A DNA stretch of 61,634 nucleotides from Methanothrix harundinacea (GTDB lineage Archaea; Halobacteriota; Methanosarcinia; Methanotrichales; Methanotrichaceae): assembly GCA_001509375.1 (NCBI GenBank), contig LGFT01000003.1, forward strand, positions 1 through 61,634. The letters run 5' to 3'. Position numbers and translations under genes: made by a program. How positions within the stretch are numbered: the first letter of the stretch is position 1; each line of letters begins with the position of its first letter. A model generated the notes under the pieces. It was not told where the DNA came from. It was given only the letters and a program-made list of their open reading frames with translations, and ran no database searches. Positions 34,605 to 42,514 of the stretch are shown one piece after another.

Positions 34605-35765
34605 GTGAACTGCGACGTCTTGGTGGTGGGAGCCTCCCCCTCGGGGATTGCGGCCGCCGCATCGGCCGCTAGAAATGGGGCTGAGACGATCCTGCTGGAC
34701 AGACACATGGGCGGCGAGTTCGACCATCCGGCCAACACATTCTTTGACGGGATGTTCTCCCGTTCGGGCCTAACTGTCGAAGGGGATTACGTCCTCCACG
34801 ACCTGGATGGGATGCACATAATCTCACCCGGTGGGTGCTGCCTTTCGATCCCGGCGCCGGGGAGGTTCATCGACCGGGCCAGGTTCGATGCCCTCTATCT
34901 CGAAAGGGCTGAGATGGCCGGGACCGAGCTTCTCCGGGGCACGGCAAGGAGCGCCCCCCTTGGGGGCTCCGGTCGAAGGGTCGAGACCGACTCTTGCGAG
35001 ATCGAGGCCCGAGTCGTGATCGACGCCTCCGGGGTAGATGGTGCCATTGCAAGGGGGGTGGGGCTCGAGCCGCTGAAGCATCCTGAAGACGTCGCCTGGG
35101 CTGCCGAGGCGGTCGTCGAGCTTCCGGGCATCGGCGAGGAGAAATACTTCGAGTACTTCGTCGGGTCGATCTCGCCAGGCTGGAAGGCCACCTTCTCCCC
35201 CGGCGGCGGGGATCGTGCAACTCTGGGCGTCTTCGTGCGGGGCCACGGTCGGGACGTCCGACCCTTCCTGGATCGGTTCGTGAAAATCTTCAAGCAGCAC
35301 AAGTTCGCCGACTACGACGTTGGCGAGATGAAGATCGTCTCCATAAACCGGGGCGGGGATGCGATAGCGGCGCTGCCCGGAGAGATCGTCTCCGACTCAC
35401 TGATGGCTACGGGTGCTGCGGCGGGGATGAGCGGCATGGCTTACGCCATGCGATCGGGGACGATTGCGGGAGAGGTAGCCGCCCTGGCCGCCGCGTCGGG
35501 GGACGTCTCGAAAAGAAGCCTATCGGCTTACGTCCAGAGGTGGAATCGGGAGTTCGGTCTGGAGTATCGGATGGGCCGGGCCTCTTTATTGACCCTCGGC
35601 AGAATGGCAGACGAGGAGATCGATCGGCTGGCGGCGGGCTTAGCGAAACGGGATCTTGACCTTTCTGGCTCTTTTTTCAGGAAAGGCCTCTCGGCTGGGA
35701 TCGCCCTGGCTCGGTCCCGCCCAGGGACGATCCCCCCCCTGATCCAAAGCCTCGCCGAGGGCTGA
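34605..35765 (+). CDS. FAD-dependent geranylgeranyl-reductase-family protein
   Basis: A 386-residue flavoprotein of the geranylgeranyl reductase superfamily, which saturates isoprenoid chains of archaeal lipids. The FAD-binding N-terminus is CDVLVVGASPSGIAAAASAARNGAE, with the usual GxGPxG altered to GASPSG. DARFD-type and VVIDASGVDG segments follow, and MATGAAAGMSGMAYAMRSG near 270 is the second FAD-contact motif. The first start is a GTG at 34605. Methanogens often carry several paralogues with other roles, so the substrate is unproven. It is convergent with the DUF3467 gene. Confidence 0.75.
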   Translation: MNCDVLVVGASPSGIAAAASAARNGAETILLDRHMGGEFDHPANTFFDGMFSRSGLTVEGDYVLHDLDGMHIISPGGCCLSIPAPGRFIDRARFDALYLERAEMAGTELLRGTARSAPLGGSGRRVETDSCEIEARVVIDASGVDGAIARGVGLEPLKHPEDVAWAAEAVVELPGIGEEKYFEYFVGSISPGWKATFSPGGGDRATLGVFVRGHGRDVRPFLDRFVKIFKQHKFADYDVGEMKIVSINRGGDAIAALPGEIVSDSLMATGAAAGMSGMAYAMRSGTIAGEVAALAAASGDVSKRSLSAYVQRWNREFGLEYRMGRASLLTLGRMADEEIDRLAAGLAKRDLDLSGSFFRKGLSAGIALARSRPGTIPPLIQSLAEG

Positions 35766-35817
35766 AGAGCACCTTGAGATCCAAAAGGCCGGAGGAAGTT
35801 TGAGCTTTAAGGTTAGG

Positions 35818-36123
35818 TTAAGCCACCTCGACGTGGCTGCTCTCCTCCCTAGCACCGCCGTCCTCGGGGAGCTTGATCTCGCCGTAGGTCGCCTCGTATC
35901 TCTTCAGGTTCGCGGACAATGCCCTCAGAAGCCTCTTCGCGTGCTGGGGAGTTATGGTAACGATCGCCCTTCCCTGGGCCAGGCTCGTCTCGGGGATCTT
36001 GTGCAGAAAGGTCAGGGTAACCTCGTCGTCGGCGTGGCTTATCTTGATCAGGTTAGAGTAGACCGGCTCCAGGCTCTCGGGTATCCTGACCCCCAGCTGC
36101 TGCGTCCTCTTCTTCTCCGTCAA
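35818..36123 (-). CDS. DUF3467 small protein
   Basis: A 101-residue soluble protein that I match to DUF3467. Typical parts are PVYSNLIKISHADDEVTLTFLHKIPE and AIVTITPQHAKRLLRALSANLKRYEATYGEI. The conserved SPxHAK-like helix and the strand pair point to a small alpha/beta fold. The start is a TTG at 36123 with GGTGA eight nt upstream. It is divergent from the nuclease-like gene, 46 nt apart. The family function is unknown. Confidence 0.75.
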   Translation of the reverse strand: MTEKKRTQQLGVRIPESLEPVYSNLIKISHADDEVTLTFLHKIPETSLAQGRAIVTITPQHAKRLLRALSANLKRYEATYGEIKLPEDGGAREESSHVEVA

Positions 36124-36169
36124 ATCATTTTCACCAGAAGCTCCGTTAGAAAGAGGTCTGTCTTATCCT

Positions 36170-36823
36170 TTGCCCCGAGATGAAAAGAGGTGGAGGAAGG
36201 AAGGTGGAAGGGTGGAACAGAAAGAAAGGGTGGAAAGAGAGGATGGGAGGAAAGGAGGAAAGGAAAATCCTTTAACCGACGAGGCGACTCTCACCTTCAT
36301 GATTGAGCTGAGGAGTGACCCTTACGTCTTGAAATCCAGGACCGTCCAGGATACGGAGCTGGACTTCAGGCTCAACCTTAACCTCTCCTGGTGCCGCGGC
36401 GTCCTCTTCAACGTGGTGGCCCAGAAGAACTCCGTCGCCATCGTCGAGTACGACGCCATCCTCTGGACCGATGAAGCTCTCATGTTCATAGAGTACAAAG
36501 ACTCGGTCGCCGCCTACAAGAACCTCTCCACCAGGAGGATCCAGCAGATCGGAAGCTTCGCCAAGAACATCACGGCAGGTCTCGGCTACAAGGCCTACAC
36601 CTTCCTGGTGGTGGTGAACGGGTTGACGGAGCAGACGAACAGGGGCGGAGCCGTCGTCATACCCCTATTCCTACTCGGAAGCTACGAGCCCGTCTTCAGT
36701 TCCGCCATATCTGAGCTGGAGATGATCGAGAAGTTGATCGAGAAGTACACCAAAGGCGGAAATCCCGAGGTGGCCGGAGACTTTGAGAAGCTGAAGACCA
36801 TGATTGAGTCGGGGTTATCTTGA
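36170..36823 (+). CDS. Uncharacterised protein with PD-(D/E)xK nuclease-like core
   Basis: I do not recognise this 217-residue protein as a named family. The core from about residue 36 includes SVAIVEYDAILWTDEALMF then IEYKDS: D95, E108 and K110 are spaced D-x12-E-x-K, the pattern of restriction-endonuclease-like folds. A helix (NLSTRRIQQIGSFAKNI) and a strand (AYTFLVVVNGL) follow in the order expected for that fold. The first 35 residues are Lys/Arg/Glu-rich and come from a purine-only DNA tract, so the true start may be GTG at 36212. The stop overlaps the shikimate kinase start (TTGA), indicating coupling. Nuclease activity is inference. Confidence 0.6.
   Translation: MPRDEKRWRKEGGRVEQKERVEREDGRKGGKENPLTDEATLTFMIELRSDPYVLKSRTVQDTELDFRLNLNLSWCRGVLFNVVAQKNSVAIVEYDAILWTDEALMFIEYKDSVAAYKNLSTRRIQQIGSFAKNITAGLGYKAYTFLVVVNGLTEQTNRGGAVVIPLFLLGSYEPVFSSAISELEMIEKLIEKYTKGGNPEVAGDFEKLKTMIESGLS
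36177..36272 (+). repeat. Nearly pure purine tract
   Basis: About 90 nt consist almost only of A and G on the plus strand, made of GGAGG, GGAAGG and GAAAG units with a few T residues. It covers the N-terminal part of the nuclease-like ORF. Such a tract could form triplex DNA or produce slippage, and it contains many SD-like strings. Confidence 0.6.
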
Positions 36824-37677
36824 AGCGAAGGGGAACGGCGACAGCCCTCGGGGCGGCCACGATCCTGAACGCCGTCGCCAACTGGAAGGGCTCAGCCTTT
36901 GGGGTGGACCTGAAGACCTCCGCCGAGGTGGTCTTGGACGACTCCCCGCAAGTGAAGGGGGACGTCCCCGGGATAGACGACCGGCTGATAGTCAGGTCCG
37001 TGGAGCGAGTTTTACAGAGGTTCGGCGTCGATGCCGGGGGAATCGTCCGAACCGAAAGCGAGATTCCTCTCGCCCGGGGCCTCAAGAGCAGCAGCAGCGC
37101 CGCCAACGCCGCAGTCCTCGCGACCCTCGACGCCCTGGATGAAGAGCTTGACCCCCTGGAGGCCACGAGGATCGGGGTGGCGGCGGCAAAAGACGCCGGG
37201 GTCACCATCACCGGGGCCTTCGACGACGCCACCGCATCGATGCTGGGCGGCGTCGTGGTCACCGACAACCGGGAGATGGAACTGCTCAAAAGAGAGGAAC
37301 TGAAGTCTTGGGTCCTCCTCCTGGTTCCCGAGGAGAAGATATTCTCCAAAGACACCGACGTCAGAAGGTCGAGGCTCATCGCGCCTATCGCAGACCTCAT
37401 CTTCGACCTCGCCCTCGCCGGCGACTACGCCAGGGCCATGACCATCAACGGCCTAGTCTACTGCAGCGCCCTCCGACTCTCCTCGGAACCGATATTTGCG
37501 GCCCTCAATTCTGGCGCCAGGGGTGCGAGCCTCTCGGGGACGGGCCCCGCCTATGCGGCCCTCGCGGATGACGAAAATATCGACGAGGTCGAGGCTGCAT
37601 GGCTCAAACTTGGCGGAAGGGTGATAAGGACGAAGGTGGAGAACAGAGGCTCATCCAAAGCGTCGAGGTGGCGATGA
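36820..37677 (+). CDS. aroK: Shikimate kinase, archaeal GHMP type
   Basis: Phosphorylates shikimate on the way to chorismate. Archaea use a GHMP-superfamily enzyme unrelated to bacterial AroK, and this 285-residue protein matches it. The ATP-binding motif is PLARGLKSSSSAANA at 83-97. The N-terminus GTATALGAATILNAVANWKG and the C-terminal GARGASLSGTGPAYAAL are typical GHMP elements. The start is a TTG that overlaps the preceding stop (TTGA). The stop overlaps the chorismate mutase start (ATGA). The pair thus supplies two steps of aromatic amino acid synthesis. Confidence 0.93.
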   Translation: MKRRGTATALGAATILNAVANWKGSAFGVDLKTSAEVVLDDSPQVKGDVPGIDDRLIVRSVERVLQRFGVDAGGIVRTESEIPLARGLKSSSSAANAAVLATLDALDEELDPLEATRIGVAAAKDAGVTITGAFDDATASMLGGVVVTDNREMELLKREELKSWVLLLVPEEKIFSKDTDVRRSRLIAPIADLIFDLALAGDYARAMTINGLVYCSALRLSSEPIFAALNSGARGASLSGTGPAYAALADDENIDEVEAAWLKLGGRVIRTKVENRGSSKASRWR

Positions 37678-37961
37678 TGAGCCTGGAAGATCTTCGCGCA
37701 AATGTTCAGAGGGTTGACCAAGAGATAATAAGGCTGATAGACGAACGGGTGAGGCTTGCGGAAGAGATCTTCGAGGCCAAGAGGGCCCTGGGGGTCGGGA
37801 TCGAGGACAAGAACCAGGAGAAGATGGTGATGAAGAGGGCCCTGGACATGGCGACGGAGCTGGGGCTTGACGCCGGCGCGACGAAGGAGATCTTCGCAAC
37901 CCTGATCAGGATGAGTCTTGAAAAGCAGCATGAGCTGCTGGGGGAGAACAACCTCCCCTAG
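37674..37961 (+). CDS. Chorismate mutase, AroQ type
   Basis: A 95-residue all-helical chorismate mutase, converting chorismate to prephenate. LEDLRANVQRVDQEIIRLIDERVRLAEEI is the long first helix with the conserved Arg and the D/E-R-V-x-L pattern; EDKNQEKMVMKRA and KEIFATLIRMSLEKQHELL follow. The ATG at 37674 overlaps the shikimate kinase stop by ATGA; the reading frame is open further upstream inside that gene but has no family similarity there. Its product feeds the prephenate dehydratase encoded 6 kb downstream. Confidence 0.93.
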   Translation: MMSLEDLRANVQRVDQEIIRLIDERVRLAEEIFEAKRALGVGIEDKNQEKMVMKRALDMATELGLDAGATKEIFATLIRMSLEKQHELLGENNLP

Positions 37962-38001
37962 ATAGTCGCAAAGAAAGCTTGACTTTTGAGGGTTTGGGCG
38001 C

Positions 38002-38391
38002 ATGACCGAAATTGCCGTCATATCCGGATCCAAATCGGACAGGCCCGTGGTGGAGAAGGTCCTCCGGATTCTCGAGGAGAGAGGGATCGACTACGATGAG
38101 AGGATCCTCTCAGCTCACAGAAACCCCGAGGAGCTGGAGCGCTACATCGAAGGGACCGACGCGAAGATCTTCATAGCCGTGGCAGGCCTCTCCGCCGCCC
38201 TCCCCGGCTTCATCGCCTCCCGGACGGAGAGGCCAGTGATAGGGGTCCCTGTCAGCGCAAAGCTGGGTGGCCTGGACGCGCTCCTGGCCATCTCCCAGAT
38301 GCCGCCGGGAGTTCCCGTCGCCTGCGTGGGGATTGACTCCGGGGAGAACGCCGCCCTCCTGGCTCTGAGGATGCTGCTACCGAAAAGATAG
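38002..38391 (+). CDS. purE: Phosphoribosylaminoimidazole carboxylase, PurE family
   Basis: A 129-residue PurE-type protein of purine synthesis that produces CAIR. The motifs SGSKSDRP at the N-terminus, [11 protein letters not shown], and [32 protein letters not shown] are clear. The loop that reads GAGGAAHLPG in bacteria is [11 protein letters not shown] here, which is usual for archaeal/class II-like members acting directly on AIR. purK is absent from the window. It is 40 nt downstream of chorismate mutase, possibly in the same transcript. Confidence 0.93.
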   Translation: MTEIAVISGSKSDRPVVEKVLRILEERGIDYDERILSAHRNPEELERYIEGTDAKIFIAVAGLSAALPGFIASRTERPVIGVPVSAKLGGLDALLAISQMPPGVPVACVGIDSGENAALLALRMLLPKR

Positions 38392-38392
38392 T

Positions 38393-38401
38393 TTTTTATA
38401 C
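38393..38401 (+). promoter_or_regulatory. TATA box of the first UspA gene
   Basis: TTTTTATAC immediately after the purE stop, about 38 nt upstream of the ATG at 38435. It predicts a short leader and an independent transcript for this UspA gene. Confidence 0.45.
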
Positions 38402-38434
38402 GGACGGCGAGAAGTAACCTCTCGGCGGGATTGG

Positions 38435-38875
38435 ATGTACAGGAAGATTCTGATCGCCACTGATGGCTCCGACAGATCGATGAAGTCCAGCAGGCACGGA
38501 GTAAAGCTCGCGAAGTCCCTGGGTTCTGACGTTCTTGTCCTCCACGTCATTAACGAGATGGCGATCTCGAAGGTCATAGCCTCCCTATTACGCAAGGGAA
38601 CTTCCGAGGAGGATCTGAGGGAGACCCTCAAGGCCTCCGCAGAGAGGATCGTGGCGGAGGTCGCTAAGATGGGAGAGGCCTCAGGGGTCCGGGTAGAGCC
38701 TTTGATCAGGGAAGGCGATCCGGCGTCCAGGATCCTCGACGCGGCGAGGGTCGAGAACGTCGACCTGATCCTAATGGGAAGCCACGGCGAGGGAGGGATC
38801 ACAAAGAGGCTGATCGGCAGCGTGGCCCAGAAGGTCCTGAACTGGTCTGATGCGCCTGTGATGATAGTGAGATGA
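38435..38875 (+). CDS. Universal stress protein UspA family (copy 1)
   Basis: A 146-residue ATP-binding stress protein. The N-terminus MYRKILIATDGSDRSMKSSRHG and the C-terminal LMGSHGEGGITKRLIGSVAQKVL give the G-x2-G-x9-G-S nucleotide motif, so it is an ATP-binding Usp. It is about half identical by eye to the second copy downstream. Function in methanogens is unspecified stress or signalling; it may dimerise with the paralogue. A TATA box overlaps the end of purE. Confidence 0.93.
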   Translation: MYRKILIATDGSDRSMKSSRHGVKLAKSLGSDVLVLHVINEMAISKVIASLLRKGTSEEDLRETLKASAERIVAEVAKMGEASGVRVEPLIREGDPASRILDAARVENVDLILMGSHGEGGITKRLIGSVAQKVLNWSDAPVMIVR

Positions 38876-38920
38876 AGAGGTTGTCCAATCGCTCGATATA
38901 TGTCCTTTATAAGGCTACTA

Positions 38921-38953
38921 GATACCGGTATCGGAAAGATACCTATTTATATC
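38921..38953 (+). promoter_or_regulatory. Promoter and palindromic operator of the second UspA gene
   Basis: A perfect 12-bp palindrome GATACCGGTATC (38921-38932) is followed by a third half site GATACC at 38938-38943, which runs into the TATA element CTATTTATATC at 38943-38953. A regulator bound here would cover the BRE. The ATG at 39019 lies further down after GAGAGGTG. Confidence 0.5.
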
Positions 38954-39018
38954 AAAGGCGTAATGGATAAACTCAAAAGGCGAAGAAGGTTGTAGGGAGA
39001 TTTGAGAGGTGTGATAAA

Positions 39019-39450
39019 ATGTACGCTCGGATTTTAGTTGCTACAGACGGCTCCGCAAAGTCCAAGGTCGCTGTACAGCACGGCGTGGACCTGGCGAAGG
39101 CGGTCGGCGCGAAGGTGCTCGGAGTTTACGTGGTGAACGAAGTGGTCGTGGCCAGCGCTGTGAGGCAGCTGGGCGCTGACAAGAAGGAGATCGAAGCCAA
39201 GCTCCAGGCTGGCGGTGAGAAGGCCGTAGCCGAGATCAAGAAGATGGCCGATGAAGCTGGCGTGGAAGTGGAGACGATGGTAAAGTCCGGTGCGCCCGCC
39301 AACATGATCGTCGATCTCGCCAGGACCGAAGGGGTCGATCTGATCGTCATGGGAAGCCACGGTGAGAGCGGCGTCACAAAGCTCCTCATCGGAAGCGTAG
39401 TCCAGAAGGTCCTTTACTGGGCAACCTGCCCCGTCCTCGTAGTGAGATGA
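39019..39450 (+). CDS. Universal stress protein UspA family (copy 2)
   Basis: A 143-residue Usp. The N-terminus is MYARILVATDGSAKSKVAVQHG; the ATP site is MGSHGESGVTKLLIGSVVQKVLYW. The GAGAGGTG ribosome-binding site is well placed and the promoter is strong, with a palindromic site upstream, so expression is probably regulated separately from copy 1. Its stop overlaps (ATGA) the start of a small membrane protein, which suggests joint translation. Confidence 0.93.
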   Translation: MYARILVATDGSAKSKVAVQHGVDLAKAVGAKVLGVYVVNEVVVASAVRQLGADKKEIEAKLQAGGEKAVAEIKKMADEAGVEVETMVKSGAPANMIVDLARTEGVDLIVMGSHGESGVTKLLIGSVVQKVLYWATCPVLVVR

Positions 39451-39566
39451 TCAAGATGGCAGTAGAGATGATTTCATCGGGGATCGCCTATCCCGCCTTC
39501 GCGGTGGTTTTCATCGTCGGGACGCTCCTCGCCTACACGGTCATCAGCCTGATAGGCAGCAGCTAG
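39447..39566 (+). CDS. Single-span membrane micro-protein coupled to UspA
   Basis: A 39-codon frame starting at an ATG inside the uspA stop (ATGA at 39447-39450). The product starts MIKMAVEMISSGIAYPAF and continues AVVFIVGTLLAYTVISLIGSS, giving one transmembrane helix of about 20 residues. A second in-frame ATG lies at 39456. A strong terminator hairpin follows 20 nt after the stop, which supports its being the last gene of the unit. It may anchor UspA at the membrane; that is a guess. Confidence 0.6.
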   Translation: MIKMAVEMISSGIAYPAFAVVFIVGTLLAYTVISLIGSS

Positions 39567-39585
39567 TCCGAAATTAATATCTCCG

Positions 39586-39624
39586 CGTCCTCCCATGGGG
39601 AGGACGTTCTTGTCCCTATTTTTG
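39586..39624 (+). terminator. Hairpin terminator of the UspA unit
   Basis: A 9-bp perfect stem, CGTCCTCCC paired with GGGAGGACG around a 3-nt loop at 39586-39606, is followed by a T-rich stretch ending TATTTTT. A G9 run at 39639-39647 lies just beyond. Confidence 0.6.
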
Positions 39625-39761
39625 AGGCCGTTTTCAGTGGGGGGGGGCGCAAACTTGAGTTTCTCCGATAGTCCTCTATGGGATGGCCTTATTTCCGTGA
39701 TATTCTATAAAATTTTTGAGAAAGGCCAGCAAACCGAGTTGGCCCAATCCTGAACCCAAAA

Positions 39762-39790
39762 AGGTCGATCTGCCTTCCCGGGGGGAAGGC
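39762..39790 (-). terminator. Hairpin terminator of the M42 peptidase gene
   Basis: On the minus strand, eight bases after the stop, a perfect 8-bp stem (plus-strand arms GCCTTCCC 39772-39779 and GGGAAGGC 39783-39790) is followed by a T5 run. Confidence 0.55.
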
Positions 39791-39798
39791 CGCTTTAA

Positions 39799-40854
39799 TC
39801 ACCCTCTCTTGAAGTATCTCGGCGCCGTCTCCAGGGCCCTTGCGATCAGCTCGGCAGAGGCCTCGAGATCTTTGATGCTCAAAACCTCGACGGGAGAGTG
39901 GATATAACGCGTGGCGACGCTTATGAGCCCCGTATGGATCCCCTCCCTCGTCAGCTGGATGGCGGTGGCGTCGGTGGTCCCGCCTCCGGAGACGTCCATC
40001 TGGACGGCGATCTCGAACTCCCGAGCCGTCTCTGCCAGCCAGTCCACCACCTTCTCCGATGCGATGAGCCCCCGCCCCGATGCATCGGCGATGGTGATAA
40101 CGGCCCCTTTCCCGATCTCGAGGGCCGAGTCCTTCTTCTCGATCCCCGGATGGTCGCCGGGGATGGTGACGTCTGTCGCAAGGGCCACGTCGGGACGGAG
40201 GTCGAAGGCGCTCGTCTTCGCTCCCTTCAGCCCCACCTCCTCCTGGACCGTTCCCACTGCGTAGATCGTGGACTTCGACCTCGTCCTCTTCAGCGCCTCG
40301 ATCATCATGACGACCCCGGCCCGGTTATCGAGGGCCTTTCCCGTCACCCTGTCCCCCGCAAGGGTCGTGAAGGTCCGATCGATGCTCATGGGGGTTCCGG
40401 GCTTGATCCCCAGGGCCTTCGCCTCGTCCTGATCGACGCAGCCGGCGTCGACGAACATATCCTTGATCTCGATCGGCTTCTTTCTGTCTTCGGGCGTCAT
40501 CACGTGGGGGGGCTTAGACCCGATGACCCCACAAACAGGACCCGAGTCGGCGTGGACGATCACCCTCTGGTTTAAGAGGGTCTGGTCGAACCAGCCCCCG
40601 ATGGTGACGAACCGAATGAAACCCTTCTCGTCGACATACTTGGTCATGAGGCCGATCTCGTCCATGTGGGCTGCCACCATCACCGAGGGGCGCTCGCCCT
40701 TCTTGGTGGCGACGAGGTTTCCGAGGTTATCCACCCTAATCTCGTCGACGAGGGGGCCGATCTCCTCTCGCACTATCTCCTGAATGGAACCCTCTCGCCC
40801 CGATATTCCATGGGCGTTGCTCAGCCGTTCAAGAAGCCTTTGAATCTCGTTCAT
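39799..40854 (-). CDS. M42-family metallo-aminopeptidase
   Basis: A cytosolic dodecameric-type aminopeptidase (TET family), releasing N-terminal residues from peptides. The expected ligands are all present: H63 in MVAAHMDEIG, D176 in GKALDNRAG, the catalytic pair E205/E206 in GTVQEEVGLKG, D228 in LATDVT, and H319 in TRYIHSP. The length of 351 residues is normal. It probably completes peptide recycling downstream of proteasome and Lon. The adjacent fused lyase/RFAP synthase gene lies 38 nt upstream on the same strand; cotranscription is possible. Confidence 0.95.
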   Translation of the reverse strand: MNEIQRLLERLSNAHGISGREGSIQEIVREEIGPLVDEIRVDNLGNLVATKKGERPSVMVAAHMDEIGLMTKYVDEKGFIRFVTIGGWFDQTLLNQRVIVHADSGPVCGVIGSKPPHVMTPEDRKKPIEIKDMFVDAGCVDQDEAKALGIKPGTPMSIDRTFTTLAGDRVTGKALDNRAGVVMMIEALKRTRSKSTIYAVGTVQEEVGLKGAKTSAFDLRPDVALATDVTIPGDHPGIEKKDSALEIGKGAVITIADASGRGLIASEKVVDWLAETAREFEIAVQMDVSGGGTTDATAIQLTREGIHTGLISVATRYIHSPVEVLSIKDLEASAELIARALETAPRYFKRG

Positions 40855-40892
40855 CGTTGATCATCTCAATAATAGACATATTTTCGATAAGA

Positions 40893-42428
40893 TCAGGCGG
40901 ATCTCGTCCGCGCCCCCGAGTTTCTGGGTCTGGTGACGACGACCTCGCCCCCCACGTCCCTCATAACCTCCATCGCCGCAGCCTGGATATCCCTCGTCCC
41001 CGAATCGACGATGGCGTAGACGGTGGGGCCAAAGGAGCTAAGCCCGGCACCGACAGCTCCCGCAGACCTCATCTCCTCCATGAGGCTTCGGATCAGCGGG
41101 TGCTGCAGCCCCACCTCAACCTTCTTGAACCCCAGCTCCTGGACCCTGTTCACGGCGGTGCCGAAGCTCTCCAGATCCTCCTCCAGGACGGCGGGGATCA
41201 TCCTCACCAGGATCTCTCGGCATAGCTCCGCGACCTCATCTCTTGGGACGGGACAGAAGGTCCCAAATACGTCCAATTCCCTTTTGCCGTGGGCCCCTTT
41301 GGGGATATCCGGCATCGCCAGAAGAAAACACCAGGACTCCGGTAGGTCGGCCTGCAATATCACCGGCGGGGGGGCGACCCCCACCGAGGCGGAGGAGGGG
41401 CGATAGTCCTCCTTCTCCTTGCCGGGGCCAAAGGAGTGGCCGCCGTCGACGATGAACCCTCCCCTATCGAAAGCGGCGACCCCTATCCCGCTCGTTCCAC
41501 CCCGGCCGACGGCGGAGGCGATCTCGCGGGCTGATGCGGGCATGCCGTATAGCTCGCAGAGAGCCTTTCCCACGGCCATGGCGAGCTGCGTTCCCCCGCC
41601 GAGGCCGACGTGCTGCTTGTAGGAGTGCCGGACCGTAATCTCGGCGCCGCCGAGATCGAACCGGTCCATTACGGCTTTTGCCGCCGCTCTCGCCCGGTCG
41701 GCGTTCTCTCCTCGGACGGTGAGCTCCTCACCCCTCTCCGCCTCCACCACAATGCAGGGATCATCCAGGGTCACCCCCACGCCGCCGTCGACCCTGCCGC
41801 GGTCTCCGGCGAGGTCGGTGAGGGTCATGTGTATCCGAGAGGGGGTCTCCACCACCACCCTCCTTTTATCCTGGAAGTTGTTGTAGGGGAAGGTCTCGGT
41901 GATGGACATCAGAGGCAGGCCATGCCTGATGATCTTGTAGTCTCTCGATAGCATCGGCTCTTTTCCGAAGACGTTGAAGATCCCCTTCAGCTCCCCCGCA
42001 TCCGAGAAAGCTCTGACCCTCAAAAGGTCGCGCCTCGACTCGATCCTATGCTTCTTGAGGATGGTCCCTATGGGGATGTCTGCCCTCATCAGGTCGGTTC
42101 TAAAACGGTCTTCGAGCCTCTTGAGGGGAGTGAAGGAGGTGGCATGAATCAGGGTCTCCCCAGAGACGGAGTTTTTGAGCTTGACTACCCTGTAATTCAC
42201 CTCGTCCCCGGGCTCGACCTCCAGCTCGGAAGAGACGAGCTCGTCGGCTGCCACCACCTTCTGGACCAGGGTCTCGAGCTCAACGGGACTTCCAGTGACG
42301 ACCTCGAGAAGGCACGTCACGGAGCCGTCAGTCCCCAGGAGCATCTTCTGGACGGGGCTGAGCCTGCCCACGGTCTCTTCGAGCCTTTCGATCTCCTCGT
42401 CGATCTTCAGGGGAGCTTGTTCTGGCAC
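40893..42428 (-). CDS. Chorismate lyase fused to beta-RFAP synthase (methanopterin pathway)
   Basis: A 511-residue protein with two domains. Residues about 10-185 match the chorismate-pyruvate-lyase-like family (DUF98), with LLGTDGSVTCLLE, DIPIGTIL and SITETFPYN; this would give 4-hydroxybenzoate and pyruvate. Residues about 188-505 are a GHMP-type beta-ribofuranosylaminobenzene 5'-phosphate synthase: SRIHMTLTDL, HVGLGGGTQLAMAVG at 273-287, and SGIGVAAFDRGGFIVDGGHSFG. That enzyme couples an aromatic acid to PRPP in tetrahydromethanopterin synthesis, so the fusion joins substrate supply to use. I start at the GTG at 42428; the frame also opens at an ATG at 42524 but that would run into the divergent HMG-CoA reductase promoter. 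Confidence 0.9.
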   Translation of the reverse strand: MPEQAPLKIDEEIERLEETVGRLSPVQKMLLGTDGSVTCLLEVVTGSPVELETLVQKVVAADELVSSELEVEPGDEVNYRVVKLKNSVSGETLIHATSFTPLKRLEDRFRTDLMRADIPIGTILKKHRIESRRDLLRVRAFSDAGELKGIFNVFGKEPMLSRDYKIIRHGLPLMSITETFPYNNFQDKRRVVVETPSRIHMTLTDLAGDRGRVDGGVGVTLDDPCIVVEAERGEELTVRGENADRARAAAKAVMDRFDLGGAEITVRHSYKQHVGLGGGTQLAMAVGKALCELYGMPASAREIASAVGRGGTSGIGVAAFDRGGFIVDGGHSFGPGKEKEDYRPSSASVGVAPPPVILQADLPESWCFLLAMPDIPKGAHGKRELDVFGTFCPVPRDEVAELCREILVRMIPAVLEEDLESFGTAVNRVQELGFKKVEVGLQHPLIRSLMEEMRSAGAVGAGLSSFGPTVYAIVDSGTRDIQAAAMEVMRDVGGEVVVTRPRNSGARTRSA

Positions 42429-42514
42429 ATAAAAAAGAAGTGCTGGCTGGCATAAAGTTTTTCCCCTCCGATGACGAGCTTTTCCCTCTCTCCGGCTTTG
42501 TGGAGGTTGTTTGA

